Source: Pampus argenteus (taxonomy: Eukaryota; Chordata; Actinopteri; Scombriformes; Stromateidae). From it: a stretch of DNA of 64,000 nucleotides. Positions within the stretch are counted from its first letter, which is position 1. Each line of letters begins with the position of its first letter. The position numbers were made by a program, and so were the translations under genes. The DNA lies in the NCBI GenBank assembly GCA_036937835.1, contig CM072866.1, forward strand, positions 14,842,501 through 14,906,500, written 5' to 3'. This document shows positions 50,456 through 64,000 of the stretch, in pieces. Below the pieces are notes generated by a model that did no database searches, had not been told where the DNA came from, and saw nothing but the letters and a program-made list of their open reading frames with translations.

Positions 50456-53400
50456 ACAATGAACTGTGAAGGTCAGTGCTGGGCTCTGACAACGTGGGGC
50501 GCCACAGTGTTTTGACACAGCAAGGACAGGCTATGGTGATGAGTTTGTGGTGAATAGGACTCATCTGATCAGTCTTGTTCATCTAATTGGACTGTACGGA
50601 CAGACGTGGGCGAAGCGATTAGGTCTACTGGATTATGAAATTGAAAAGCAGCTTTTCATTTCAACGAAATCCCTTCAGGATTAAATATGATGAGCGTCTG
50701 TCATAGACTCGCACTCACCCCTCCATGCACTCAGGCACACCACATGAACACATTCACACATACGCCTCCTTTGATAACATGCAGCGTGCATTAGGGGTCA
50801 CAGGGGTGAAGGTGCTGTCAACCAGAAACAAACAGGAACACACACTCTGCCCTCCCTCTATCTCTCTTTCTCTCTGTTACACACACACACGCAGTGTAAC
50901 CGACCTGTGACCCTTGTCATGATGATACCAACACACTGATGTATTTATTAAAGCCACAGCGAGATCAGGCTGTGCTGCTCGCCATATGCTCACAGGGTGA
51001 GTAGGTGGGGAGGTGAGGAGGTGGGGGTAAATGTGAGGTTAGAAGGACAAGGTAACCAAAGTGGGGAGCACCCGATGAGCCAGACTGAAAACTGATATGC
51101 TGAACTGTAGACAAAGAGCAAGGGGAGAGGACAGCCGGGAGGTGAGAGTCTTTACCTGGGACAGGTAAAGATGATGAGAGGAGTTGAAGAAAGGTTCAAA
51201 CGTTACAGTAAAAAAAGGAGACGTGTGTTTGTGTTAGATTCCCTGCTGAGGAGGTGTAACACAAGCTAATCCTGTAAATATTGTTTTTGACCCTATTACA
51301 ACCGAATGCTGAGTTTAAAGGTGTCTTCACAACATGATGCATACCATTTCGTGTTCTCACTGACGTTTTACAAAGAATTGTAGGCATGAAACCACGTTGA
51401 TGGTTCGTTGTTCGTTGTAGAGTTTTTGTGGCTTGTCATTCTGTAGTATTATGTTGACCTGATGGAGAAAAAAAAAATTTATTCTTGTGATTAACCACAG
51501 GTCTTGCTGCAAGTTATGACTTCTCTGGCCTATTACTTTGGGGTCACAAAGGGCACCCAAAGTAATATCCGGTTTTGAACATCTGTAGTTAGGAGAGCAA
51601 GTGGCTCTCATTTGTCAAATGGTACTAAGTTTTGCTACATTTTTAATTAAAAAAGGTGGAAGGGGGTGCTTACATAACACTATATGGCAGTGATACTTAA
51701 ACATTTGCCATGTTCAGCAGACAAATCCAGTAGTATTTTGTTTAATTCCTACTGATGTCACATATCTACTGTCACAGAATGGTATGTGGTTGGTTCTCTT
51801 TATCTATACATCACTAATGAACCACGCCATGGTTCATTTGGAAGCAGGGTGGTTGTTTGGTAGGAACATCGATTGTTTATTAGGCTGTGAGCCCTGTCAA
51901 AACCCTTCTGTTTGCACAGCAGTGCTGTGGCTGAACGCATCGGGTATAGAAACTGGCGGAGGACTGCCACTGTGCCGCTGATGTGCTGCTCTCACCACAT
52001 GTCACAATGTAGACATCGAAGTCCAAATGTCCAAATGAGTAGTATATTACAATGAGACTGCAAAAATGATCATTGACTTCATCCTGTCTCCTTTAATGCT
52101 AAGAGTTAAGAGTTCAGTGAAAACCAGTGTAGGGAAAGATCACACATTGAGGTTAAGGTTGAAAAAGTCATGTAATAAAAGTCAGTACAAGGTCCTTAAA
52201 AAATATTTTAAATCAAGGATGTGTCTGTGTTCATTCTGTTTGTTAGCTCAAAACAGTAGGACAAAGACAGAAAGACAAAGCAAGGAGGGAATCGGAGGGA
52301 GTGAGATTGCAGGAGGCAGAGGGAGACAAATTGTTTCCTCACACATCAAGGTCACCCACAGCTGCAATGTGATTGGAAGTCCCCTGTCTGTCTTGGCTGT
52401 TTACCACACGAGATAATACAGACAGGCTGTTCAGCTGATAATGTTACTGTGTTAACAACTCCTCCCTTCAGCCTTTGTTTCAAGCTCTGTGTGAAATGGC
52501 AGGAATGCGGGAATGTCATTCCCTCACACACACACAGACAAGCTGAGGCAGGGGCACACACACCGCCGACACTGTCTGACGTGTGATTTTAACACATACA
52601 GACGGGGCCCACTGAAACACGTTCTTATGTGTACATAATAGCACATAATTACACACCCTCCCAGATCCTTATGCATATACACTTTTCACCGCAAGCAGAC
52701 AAACTCTGATAAGAATGTGATGACACACAAGCAGGGAGAAAAGTTTTCCGGCTCTTACATCAGTTTCTTCTTTCATTCCCTCTGGATAGAATCACATGCA
52801 CAAGCCCGGGCACACTCTGTCTCCTAGAATCAAACACATTCGTAGAGGCTCACAAACACACACTAACTTAACTCGCTGCACACTTGAGCATATACAAAGA
52901 CCTACATAGCAAGCCCCTCACTAAGATGCTTCCTTTTATTTGCTTCGTGAAGACTCTGCTCTTCATTGTACAGCTCTGTTTCTGTATTCAGCTCATCTGC
53001 CTTCCAGTATTACCTTAATGACTCTCTGTGGGTTGAGCAATTTTACCCAATATTGCTAAACAAAAGCTCTCTTTCTCACACTAGACAGGGATTCGAGACA
53101 GCTTAGTAGCCCTGTGGCTGGCTTTATCCACCTACACAAAAGAATCTTCAGGGCATTAAGTGGTATTGAGTTGGTTTGAATTAAATTGACTTGAATGGAT
53201 GTTGAATTGAACTGAATTGGACTAAGCCTGACTTGGTTCAATTGAATAATTAGAGTGGTATGGAATCAAGTTGGCCTGAGTCAAACTGAATCAGATTCAA
53301 GTGAAGTGAACTGAAGTGGCTTAAACTTGTTTACCTTGCCATCCAGATTACTGTCACAACATTACCAGCTTCTTTTTTGTTAAACTACTATTGAGTGTTA

Positions 53401-53457
53401 CATTATTTATAAAAGTTTGCGTTTTGTAAGCTTGTACAGCTGTAAATTCTGTTTCGG

Positions 53458-53518
53458 AAAGTGAATCCTGCGAGCAAAGACTTGCATATATCAAGTCTTT
53501 GCTCGCAGGATTCACTTT
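53458..53518. repeat. Perfect hairpin with 27-bp arms and a 7-nt loop
   Basis: Positions 53458-53484 are exactly complementary to 53492-53518, with loop catatat. Base composition is mixed, not simple repeat, so chance pairing is very unlikely. The size resembles a short-hairpin or miRNA-like precursor, but real miRNA precursors usually contain bulges. Confidence 0.95.
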
Positions 53519-53959
53519 TGGACATTTATGTTTCTTTCTTGTAAACTGTCTTCTGAGTGTTGTGTATTTTTCTGCTTCATGGCTTCAAGCTTCATCTTAC
53601 AAGCTGTGAGGTAAAATAGTTACAGTTTTTCTTGTCCACTTTAAAGGACTCAGTATAAGGCTTTCATGGTTTTCATGTTTTTTTTACTCGGTTGTACACA
53701 TAAAAAGTGATGCTTGCAGTTGAGAGAAAAGGTTGAGGGATAATTCCTGCCTAAATACCCACCTTTGCACACCCAGCCAATCAATGGGTAAAGTGGCTGT
53801 GATTGTTTGCCTGGGGAAGTGAAATGCACAAACTTACAAAACTACGGTGACAGGGATAAAAATCTTTTCAAGCATGCCATTATCAATGATTGAATATTCC
53901 ATAGACTGCTCTCCTGCACTGTCTGCTTCTGTACTCAGCGCTTTGTAACTCATCCAATA

Positions 53960-53992
<33 letters not shown>

Positions 53993-55128
53993 GCACACAC
54001 ATCTTCCCTTGTCTGTCTTCCCTCTGATTGATCTCTCTGTTCTCCCTAAGTGGTTTCATCTCTTTTCATCACTCTCCATCTGGAGCCATCTATTCAAAAA
54101 CGTGTTTTTTAATGGTTCCAAAGGTTTTTTTTTTTAAACGACACTTAATAGTTTCTTTAAATTTAACAACCTTCTTGCTTTCCCTTTTCTCCCTCCTTCT
54201 GTTTTTAGACTGCAGTTAAAATCAAGTTTAAATCTTTGGTTTTCATTTTTCTGATTGGATAAAATTTAGCATGCTACCAAGGAACAAGCCTAAGGTCTGA
54301 ATATCTGTACTGTGCAATATGGTTTATGCATTTCTGCTACTGGCGTATCAGGGCACATTTCTCAACGGATATCAGCTTATTAGATCTTGTGTGAGCACGA
54401 AAGACCAGCCCTAGTATTGCTGTAGTCCAGTGCCAATGTTTTTGCCCCAGGCTAAATGAAGCCATCTGTTTTAGAATTGTTGTTGGAAAATACATAAATC
54501 GGAAGATAAAGATGAAGATAAAGGACGAGAAAGGGGGCGAGAGAGAGACAGAAAATGAGTGTAAGAAGAGAAAAGGAGTTCTTGGTCAGTACCCGTGTCA
54601 TAAGAAGGGTGTGGGTGGTGGCGAGGAATAAATGACTGGCGGGGAAGGAGATGCTTCAGTGAGTGGAAGAGGGAGATGTGAAGCTACAAAATGAGAATGC
54701 GTTCTAAGGTATCGCCTGAGGGTGAGAAGCTGATGGAGAGATTGTAGAGGAGGAGGAGGAGATGGACTGAAAAAGATAGAAATGAGGTATGTGGGTCTAG
54801 GGTTGAAGGAGTCAGGAGAGGAGGGGAGGGAGCTCCACTCTGTGAGTAAAGCCAGCTCAGACTCTTAGGGGTATTTTGGTGTGTGTGTGTGTGTGTATGT
54901 GAGAGATAGAGAGAGAGAGAATTAGAGCTTTCTACCTGCCCTATTGAAGTTACATAAATCTGAGTGGGCAGGCCTCTGCCTGCAGTGATGCTCTATATTA
55001 TACTACTGACCCAAGACTCTCTCATTGTATGTGTGCGTTGTATGCGTGTACAGTTCCATGTTTTTGATTCTTGTTCCACCCCACTTCCCTGTTCATGTCA
55101 GAAAATAGACCAGATAAGAAACGCCCAC

Positions 55129-55162
<34 letters not shown>

Positions 55163-55869
55163 AGAACTAGCGGGTCAATCGAGTGGAGAGAAATCCCCCA
55201 GGTGCCTTCAAACAGATGCATTAAAATAGTTTGACCTGTTTGACACACACATACTCTCTCAGACTACATAATCACACACTTACACCACACCACTGTTAAC
55301 TCTCATGTGTGGACATTGCAAATGAATAACTTCATCCACCATCACCCATAACTTGTAACGTGATCTCTTATCTGTCTACATGCAGTCACTCTCTAAGCAA
55401 AACAAAGTTAACTTTGATGAATTCAGCTGCACTCTGAATCAATGGCTTGGCCTTATACAGCACAGTAATTGCACAGCATTACAGTAAAGCTGATTCTTAA
55501 TGGGTCAACACTGCACAGGTACAACTCAGGCATGCATTATTTAAGATGCTCTCTTCTCCTGTTTCACAAATACAGAGATATTATGAAGATGGGAACTAAC
55601 AGCTCTTGACAAAAAAAAAATCTAATTCAACAAAAACAAAACACCACACTCTTATTGAGCAGATCAGCACAGCTCTACAGACGTACACACAAACCTAAAC
55701 ACAAGCACACACAAATATTGTAATCAAAGTCATGCAAATCTATCTGCCAATTAGGGCCCCACACAGGTTTCCATGGGGATGAAATGGACATCCTCTTATT
55801 GACTGGATAAAAGAATGCTCACATCTGAGCCTGAGATGGCTTGGAAAATATACACATCCCTGTGTGCAT

Positions 55870-55919
<50 letters not shown>

Positions 55920-58431
55920 CAGAGTACACAGTGTAAGTGGGAATCACAAACAATTTATGCATGATTGTGGGAGTCACACACACAAAGTAGAGCGGTAAGA
56001 TGAGAAGCAAGGATAGAGTGTGTTGACACAGATATGGTGTATTGTGAGACGCAGGCACACACACGCGCTCATTGACCGGTCAGTCTCTTTTAAAAGCGCG
56101 AATAAAGCTTTGGTCGTGGTGTCGTGTTAACATGAAAGCTTTCACAGCTGTTAAAAAGAGCAGGCTTTGATTAGGATTTGATGTGCAAGAGTGTTTCTTA
56201 ATGCCGACCTTTGCTGACGATGGCCCTTTTAAATCCGGCAGAGCCGTTGCAGGGAGCCTTCCGTCAGAAATATGTTGAATCAACGATTTCACCTCAACAT
56301 GCTCTCTGCAGATTTTTTTCTTCTTTCCCCATCAAGCGTGCTCACCATGCTTGGTCACATTTTACAGTAGATCTCAAACACAAAGCAGCAAGTGATGTTT
56401 CAAGGTTGATCAAACATTGAATTTAAAATTACTGACTCACCTGCTAATTGAATATCAAAGATCTCAGTGTTATTTTCATGTGCATGTTGAGCTGCTGCTC
56501 TTAGGAAAATGGCTCTGCGTAACTTTTACAAAGTGATGTTACTCACATATGATCATTATGAATGGTTTAATAATTCATTACGAACTCCCATATGGGGCTT
56601 GGTGAAAACCAGTTTACATGCAGCACATCCTAACTTGTGTAGACATTAGAGAGATTATATAATTTGTGGATGAAAACCATACATATATATATATAAGCTT
56701 TTTCAAATAAAGAAAACTATGACATACTCCTGAATGGCAAATAAATTTGATTATTTGATCAGGACACACTCTTTTGCAATTTAGCAACAATTTAGATAAT
56801 CAGTCATTTTAAACGTGCAGTTCGGAACTTTTGTCTCCCCCTTCTGGCCGTTAGACTAATACAAAAACACTGCAGACGCGTGCCTACGTCATAAGCTCCG
56901 CCATAGTCTACTCCATCGCTACTGTTGTGGCTGTAAAAAGCTGAATAAATAGTTTTGAGCGTCACAAACTCTGCACAATGACTCATTTTACTACAGTAAC
57001 ATTTGGAAAGTCCAGAAGAGACACATGATTTAAATTACATTATCCCCATTCAAGTTAGCATTGCTAAACAGAACAGGCAGATTGGTGCAGTATGTATTCA
57101 AATTTGATGGGAATTTTTTTCTGTCCAATGAAATTCTTACTTGTTGTCCCACATGAATGCCATATCAATAGATAAATAACACACAAGTAACGTGCAGTTA
57201 TGGTGGTATGTGTGTTAACCTGTAGGCTAACAGGTGTACTCATTTTTCACTATTTTCTGAGATTTTTATAGACAACTGATTAATTGAGAAAGATTAATCA
57301 ATAAGTGTAAATAAGTTTTGGTTCTACACTAGATCTCACTGCATATGACCCTCTAGAACCGCAGACAAAAGAATCTCAATGGCTTAACATGAACATATAA
57401 AATGTCAGTTACAAAGATTGGCAATATTTTTTTATGTTACACATTTCTTTCACCCTGTTATCCCTAAATGATGCACTGTAAGTTTAAGTTTACACAATAT
57501 AATTAGTGCAATATAAACCTGTAGTTTTTGTGTACCACAAACTTTTTTATTTTTTTTTTTATTTCCGACTGCAGCTTAACTATCCCACTGCAGTAGCTGT
57601 GAAATAATTTGCATTTTTAAACATTTTTTTAATGCCTGGAGTCGCATAATAATCAGGCCGAATCTTCAGCAAAGACTCGGCTCTCTGAAACTCTGCTGGA
57701 TATAAATTCATTGAACTCAGTTCTTAACCCTAATGCAGAAACATCATTTTCAAAGAGGCTTGCAAAACTGCACCCAATGTACATGCTTGAAGTGTGGTGT
57801 GAGGTTATCGATGGGAGCGGGTTGGATTCTCCACTGCTTTCTCATTAACTCTCCTCCTTCCTTCTTCCGCTCAATGGCCTGACTCTGCTTTCGGTCTCTG
57901 GTGTATCGAACAGCACACACACACAAAGTCGCACGCACACTTACGCACACTCACATGCAAGGAATCTGTTTGCATACCAAAAGCATACTTCATAGCTCAA
58001 AGAAAATGAAAGCCGTATTAATTATACAGTCTGAGTTCATGCACGCGCGCACACACAGAAACAGAGGGCGAGAGTGAGGGAGCAGTTGTTTTATGTTTTT
58101 CCTCTGCGTCAAAGGAGACAGAGTGTGAGAATGATTGAGTCTCTCTGCGTCAGGGAGAGAGGGAAAGAGAAATTGCGCAGAGGGAGAGAAAGAGTGCACT
58201 GTCTTCCCCTCTTTAATATGTGTGTTTGTGTCTGCCAATGTGTGTGTGTGTAAGCGTGCGTGCGTGCATGCGTGTCGTCTACCCAGTATAACGCCCCCTC
58301 TGTGTCCCCGAGCCACTCTCTGTCACTCACACACACTGAGACTATTGTCAAGACATTGGGCGAGGCGCCTCAAGACATTTCTGTGGCACTGTGTCTGTCA
58401 CGGAGGTGATAGGGCTGAGTTGGGGTTCACT

Positions 58432-58464
<33 letters not shown>

Positions 58465-59153
58465 TCAGAAATATCCTATACCCCAATACACAGATATGCT
58501 GTATTACTATTTTAGGTCACACCGGTATTTATATGTAAGCGGATGAGTTAACACGGCCTTCTCCTGGAGTGCAGAGTGTGCATGTGTGAGTCTGCGTGTG
58601 GATCTCTATACATTATAGCTCATATTTGTGCTTCTGCTGCTTGTGATTTTTTTATGTGTGCCGAGGCCTACGTGGTGTACGTGTGTTTATTCCTATATGA
58701 CAGCACATTAGGAAAAGCTATCTTTAACCTTGTAAAATGAGTGACACTGATTCTAAACTGACAGGATGGATTTCAGTTTGCTGTGGCGCTCCGCCATGTC
58801 ATACTGTGTCAGCTCAGCCTATCCGCCCATTTTACAAAAGACAGGAAGCGCCACGAAGGAGACAGAGCTTATGAGAGACAACAAGAAAATGAGAAAGATA
58901 TAGAGGAAGCAGGGTCCAATATGATAAATGAAATCATTTGGAAAGTGGAGGGGAAACAGCAGTTTTGGTGGAGAGAAAAACAATGGGATATAGAAAGAGT
59001 AGAGAGTGTACAACGATGTGGAGAAATTTGTGGAAGGGGGTGGAGGAGGAGGGATAGAGACCTTGCTCTTGTATCCGGATGTCTCTGAGGTCTTTTATTG
59101 ACTCTGTCTATTGTTCACAGCAGCACTCCTAATCACTCTCAACAGGGGGGGTT

Positions 59154-59160
<7 letters not shown>

Positions 59161-59204
<44 letters not shown>
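59161..59204 (+). repeat. (GT)22 microsatellite
   Basis: An uninterrupted 44-bp GT run. Other clear GT/CA runs in intron 3 are at 48441-48481, 53959-54000 (with GC steps), 55131-55159, 55871-55912, 58432-58459, 61116-61140 and 63882-63903. Confidence 0.97.
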
Positions 59205-59205
<1 letters not shown>

Positions 59206-62200
59206 TGCTAGCCTTATGTGTAGACAAGGTATCTTTAGCCTCATCCTCACTTTTACTCCTTCATACACTTGCCCCCACAGTGACATTGTTCACTTTCCTG
59301 TGGTCAACCTTAATGGACAGTAGTGGTGTGTGGGAGAAGCCTGTTACTAACATGCATATTATTAGTCTAATGGTCCACACACGCACACACGCATGCACAC
59401 ACGCACACACAGAATGGGCTGTAAATGCCATCTAAATAACAGTCATACATATGTATGGTCTCTCTTACTCAAGCGTGCACACAGAAGGCCAGTTGTATGC
59501 CACCATCCTGTTTGCATCTTTCTTAACAATGACCACTGTCATGGATATTATAAGAGATGACTGTTTTAGGGACTAGCAGTGGAAAGCGATGAACATTGTG
59601 GGCACACACACACATACCAACAAAGGAGCTAATCAGAGTCATGGGCATTTGTCTGGTAATCCTCGCTTCACATCTCACTGTATGAGCCTTTGTTTCTGTT
59701 TCTGTTTTTCCCCCTATAGATAGCCACGGCTGCACAAAAGGATAAACATTTCAAAGGCCCGGGCGCTGTGAATAGAGTCAGTGATTTTCAATGTGTATCT
59801 GCAGGGTGGAGAGCCCAGATGGAGACAGGGAAAAAGGGAGAAAGCACAATGCCAGAGTGGACAGCTTGATGGTAACAAAGCTGTGGTGGATGGCAATGCA
59901 GTAGATCCGCATGCAGTGTCTACACAAATGTACGCACACTGCATACTTACAAACAAAATACATACTCATACACTCACAGTAACTACTTAGGCTTGTTATT
60001 ATAAGGACTGGCTTTAATTGCACCCAGAAAGAGAAAGTGATTCATGGCTGCAAAAACTGTTGGGACAGGCGTGCCAGTAGACAGCATGGCTGGTAGTTCC
60101 AGTGGTGACCACAAGGGGACCAACAGCAGACTGCAGCAGTGTGAGAGGAGGGGGGGACTGCATAGTGCCGATCAGATGACCTCGCTGCTGCAGTTAATGT
60201 TCTCTGGTGCTCAGACACAAGGCCAAGGCCCTCCCTCATACCATGGGGCTGCTGTACTACAAGCTTTTGTGGTGGTTGTTGGAAGTGTGCGTGCGTGTGT
60301 GTGTGTGCATGTGTTCATGAGAGTGTATGCAGCAGAGAGAAGATGTGGGGGTGGATGAGGTGTTTGGGACATGCCACAGAGTAGGTATACATTACTAAAG
60401 CAGTGCTCACTTTGTGTAAGTGCCCTTTTTTCTGTCTTTCTTTCATTTCTTTCTTTTTCTTTCTTTCTTTGTCTTCCTTTCCCCCTTTTCTCTTTGTCCC
60501 ACTCTCTTGCCCTCCTCGTCTCATTTATTCCCCTCCCCACTTTATTTTGCCCACTCTTTTCTGCTGCTGCACTTGCCCCCCTTCTCTCTACCTCGTGCCC
60601 CCTCTTCCCTCCCCCCCTCTCTGCCTGTCTCTCCCTTGCTCCCTCTCTTCTTTCTCTCTCTGCAGTGCAGCACAGTGATTATCATTCCTCTCACAGAGTC
60701 AGGCCTGATAGTCAGATACTGCTGAGCACCCTTCTACATCACCTGCTTCTAGAGGGAGCAATGGAGAGGGAGGGAAAGGCTGAGACAGAGGAAAACAGAA
60801 GAGTGAAGTGAGGGGGAGATGAAGGCGGGTGGGATTCTGAAAGAGGGGGATAAAAGGGGAAAACAGAGAAAGGGGAAATTAGAGAAGCGAGAGTGAATGA
60901 AGGGTGAGAGGGAGCAGAGCAATATGGGAGGGGGTGAAACAGGGGAAAGAGGAGAGCAGAAACATAGAAAAGGGAGGATTGCGCTTACTGCAGAGGTGGT
61001 CCCACTGCAATATACACGCTGCATAGTTATAAACGTGAAGCGTGTGTGCGTGTGCACACCTGCAAGTGTGAGCATAAGCAAGCAGGTGTGCCTAATGTGT
61101 GGATCTGCATGGAAGGTGTGTGTGTGTGTGTGTGTGTGTGCTCATCAACATCTGCGAGTCACACAACTGAAGAAATGCTGTTCATATTGCTTCATCCCTC
61201 CCCGGGTCGAGTTTCAACCTGCTCCAAATCATTTTCTGCATTCTACAAATACCACAACAGTCCACCATCTCCTAGACAGTATTTTTTGTCCATTTCTACT
61301 TCAGTGTGTGGCCATGTCTCTTTCTGGGTTTTTTTTTTTACCCTCCCACAGATGCTGATTAACAGCTCCTTGTTCACTTCTTTGTCTTCATTCTTTTGTT
61401 CATTCGTACATTTATCAGTCGTTCGATTCATCATCTGTCACCGTCTTTCTCCCACTTGGTCTCTCCACACTTGTCTTTACCTGTCTGTTTGACCTAATGG
61501 GTAAACTGTATAAACAGGATGTCTGCACTTTTCAGCATAGCCAAAGGAATCTGCATTCCAACACTGCACACGTCACTTTGTTACGGCACAAAGTTTTGAA
61601 TGCAGCTTTAGATCAGTTCTATATTTAAATAAACCAGTGTAAATATATCATCATCAAATAAATTGTTAACACATATGTCCTGTTCACACAGCCCCTGCAA
61701 GATGCTTTCTGTCAGCATGTTTCGTTGTTTTGCCTCCTCACTGCCTTTTATGCATAACTTAACAGTTGACAGCAAAAGGTTTCAAAAGATTTTCTAGAAA
61801 ACGTTTCAGAGATTTTTTGAGGAATTGTAAACAAAGAACTAAGAAAAATCTGCCCAGTCCTTTTAGCCGCTTAGTTAAAGTATAGTTTTGCTCTGTTTTA
61901 TTCATTGGCCTAAAAATAAAAAAAAGTCCCTTAAATTATGAAATTGGCAGTGAATATGAGAATTATATGTGGCACAATTAAAATGTTAGAAAACAACAGT
62001 AATGAATTGCAATGAAATGAAATTAATACATTCACTCACTCCGCTCCCAAAGTATGAGCAGATACACATTTGCTGTCAGCATTAGCACAACATGATACCT
62101 AAACGACAGTAAAGTCAGAGAGCAGAAGGTCATTTTGACTGATCACCATTCCAGATATGAAGTCTGGACCGTACCCATGTGGTTTCAACAGAAGCATATT

Positions 62201-64000
62201 AGTTTTCATTGTGTGCTTTGGTAGCAGAGTGCAATATCACCTTATGTATCAGGGTTATGGTTGTAATAAGCAGACGACTGACATTTTATCAGCTCAGTTA
62301 TTTTTCTGTAGTAAATAAGCAATCAAATTATGAGAAACGGGACATAATTCAATAATATAAATAGTGATATTAGATTATTAGTTATATTGATCTTACATTG
62401 AATATCAGATATCTGCTTCTTTAATGTGGTGGTGATGTTTCCTGAAAGTTGCATCAAGGTATTCTGTAAACATTTACTCTCTTATTTAGTTGTGTGTTTT
62501 ATAGATCAATCAGTCAATTAAACCATGTTTTATGTTTGAATGCCAGCATTTCTTTAACCTTTCAAAAGCTGAATAGGTCACCCCCTCTCTGCTAAGCCAC
62601 TTAAAGAGTTTAATAAATCAGGCCCTTAATTGAGACTTTCAGTATCCCATTAGGATCATACAATCCAATTTCTGGTATGAAAATCACCACATTTAAAAGA
62701 GAAGATATACTAGCATTAAAATGCCTGCACCCACAGTTTGAAATCACCAGTGAAGGACAATTGGCAGGCGAATTAGCGCACGCAAGTTACACCCTTCAAT
62801 CAATGTTAGGAAAATATCAGGTATCTGGAGGGAGCGATTACAAACAGGATGTCAGATGTCTGCTTGATTGATGCTTGGCTCATAAAACTGTCGGACATCT
62901 GCCTGCTTCCACAAAAAAAACCCATAACCATCATGCAAGAGAGACTCTTCTATCACTTCTACCTGTATTTGGTTATTCATTTTGAGCAAATGTAAACATG
63001 CAACAACACAGAGGGAAAGAAGTAGTGGGATTTTGGGTAAAGAAAGATAAAAAAACAGAATCTATCACTTGTGGTGCTGGTTAACATGTCGTCAGTGTAG
63101 CAAAAGGTAGTATAACAGATGGATCACTTCTTCTTAACCATTAACACATAATTAACATAAATCTCCGCTGCCACAGTCTGGTACATTTTTAATAATCAAA
63201 AGCAAGCAGATAAGAAAACACATCTTTAATGTCTAAGAGCTGTTTAGTCAAATTGTAATTATTCAAGAGCTTATATCAATGATTTTGGCCACATCCACTC
63301 TATCAAATATCAGTTTGGGAGCAAAAAAACTTACATCAGAATCTTTACAACCAAGTATATGTAGTGGTTTATCTAAAGTGGGATCTACAGTGGGTCGTAG
63401 TAGGTAGGTAGTAAACAAATTAAACAATATACTGTATATGTTCCAAACTAATAATTAATAGAATCAGCCTTTACACTTTGACTCTCCTCTGTACCCAGAT
63501 GATGTCAAACATAAATGAGAATGTGCGGAGAGCCAAAGGGAAATGTGACTCTAGTCCTACAACCATATTTGTAGTTTTGGTTTATGCATAAGCCGCATCC
63601 TGTCAATTCATTATGCAGACCAGAGTGTACCAGGGCATTGACAAACACTAACGCACACACACTCGCATCCAAATGTGCACACACTCGCACAAACAGATCA
63701 GTCAGATGTGCAGATGCTGCACGTACACACACAAGCATACATGTGTTGAATATGCAGACACATGTAACGAGAAGAGAGGGAGACTGTTAATTAACTAGAG
63801 CTCGTTAATTCTCTTTGAACCGACAGAGAGGAGGTTTACACACTAATTACCTTGATGACTGAGCCAACCTGTGCGCGCACATACACACACACACACACAC
63901 ACATGCACACACGTATTCTCACAGGCTGATATAACACATCTTACAGGCTTTGAAAGTCTCACATCCATACGCAGCTATGAAACACAAACATAAAGGTGTG

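Larger units (their letters stand above)
47115..64000 (+). other. pcdh7: Start of pcdh7 intron 3 (continues past the window end)
   Basis: The region begins with donor GTAGGA after the YSKQ codon. No exon encoding the CM2 or RRVTF-type CM3 tail motifs could be recognised in any frame, consistent with the very long introns known at this point in PCDH7 of other vertebrates. The stretch holds many CA/GT microsatellites, a long pyrimidine tract followed by a purine-rich tract (60.4-61.0 kb), an inverted-repeat pair (49.4 and 50.4 kb), a perfect hairpin (53.46 kb) and possible conserved non-coding blocks near 56.4 and 62.7 kb. Confidence 0.75.

Noticed and set aside
1..64000. CRISPR arrays, bacterial operons, viral genes, tRNA or rRNA genes
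   Set aside because: None was found; the window is vertebrate nuclear DNA with one spliced gene and dead retroelement pieces.

Overview
The window is vertebrate nuclear DNA, almost certainly from a teleost fish and probably a percomorph. It is AT-rich and non-coding over most of its length. It carries very many (CA)n/(GT)n microsatellites, broken LINE reverse-transcriptase fragments of kinds common in fish, and several degraded short repeats. The coding sequence is split by GT-AG introns. There is no sign of bacterial organisation.

Only one gene can be supported: a plus-strand delta-1 protocadherin. Its residues match PCDH7 much better than PCDH1 or the clustered protocadherins. I call it pcdh7 but cannot tell which teleost duplicate (pcdh7a or pcdh7b) it is. 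Three coding exons are present: 37469-38889, 40221-41397 and 46332-47114. Joined, they give 1,127 residues: signal peptide, seven cadherin repeats, one membrane helix and the proximal cytoplasmic tail with the conserved CM1-like block, ending at the usual donor after Tyr-Ser-Lys-Gln. The later tail exons (CM2 and the RRVTF-type CM3 motif) are not recognisable in the remaining 17 kb and should lie beyond the window. The 5' UTR probably starts in 36.2-36.8 kb and contains a candidate 369-nt intron and a 9-codon upstream ORF.

Layout: 1-35 kb is non-coding flank or gene desert with repeat relics (LINE pieces at 7.4, 8.7-9.5 and 32.6-33.3 kb). 35.2-37.47 kb is the likely promoter and 5' UTR. 37.47-47.11 kb holds the three coding exons and two introns. 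47.1-64 kb is the beginning of a long third intron with microsatellites, an inverted-repeat pair and a perfect hairpin.

The most interesting point is gene structure. From memory, the region up to Tyr-Ser-Lys-Gln is a single large exon in mammalian PCDH7. Here it is cut by two introns, one inside cadherin repeat 4 and one between repeat 7 and the membrane helix. I found no novel operon-like, defence or RNA system.
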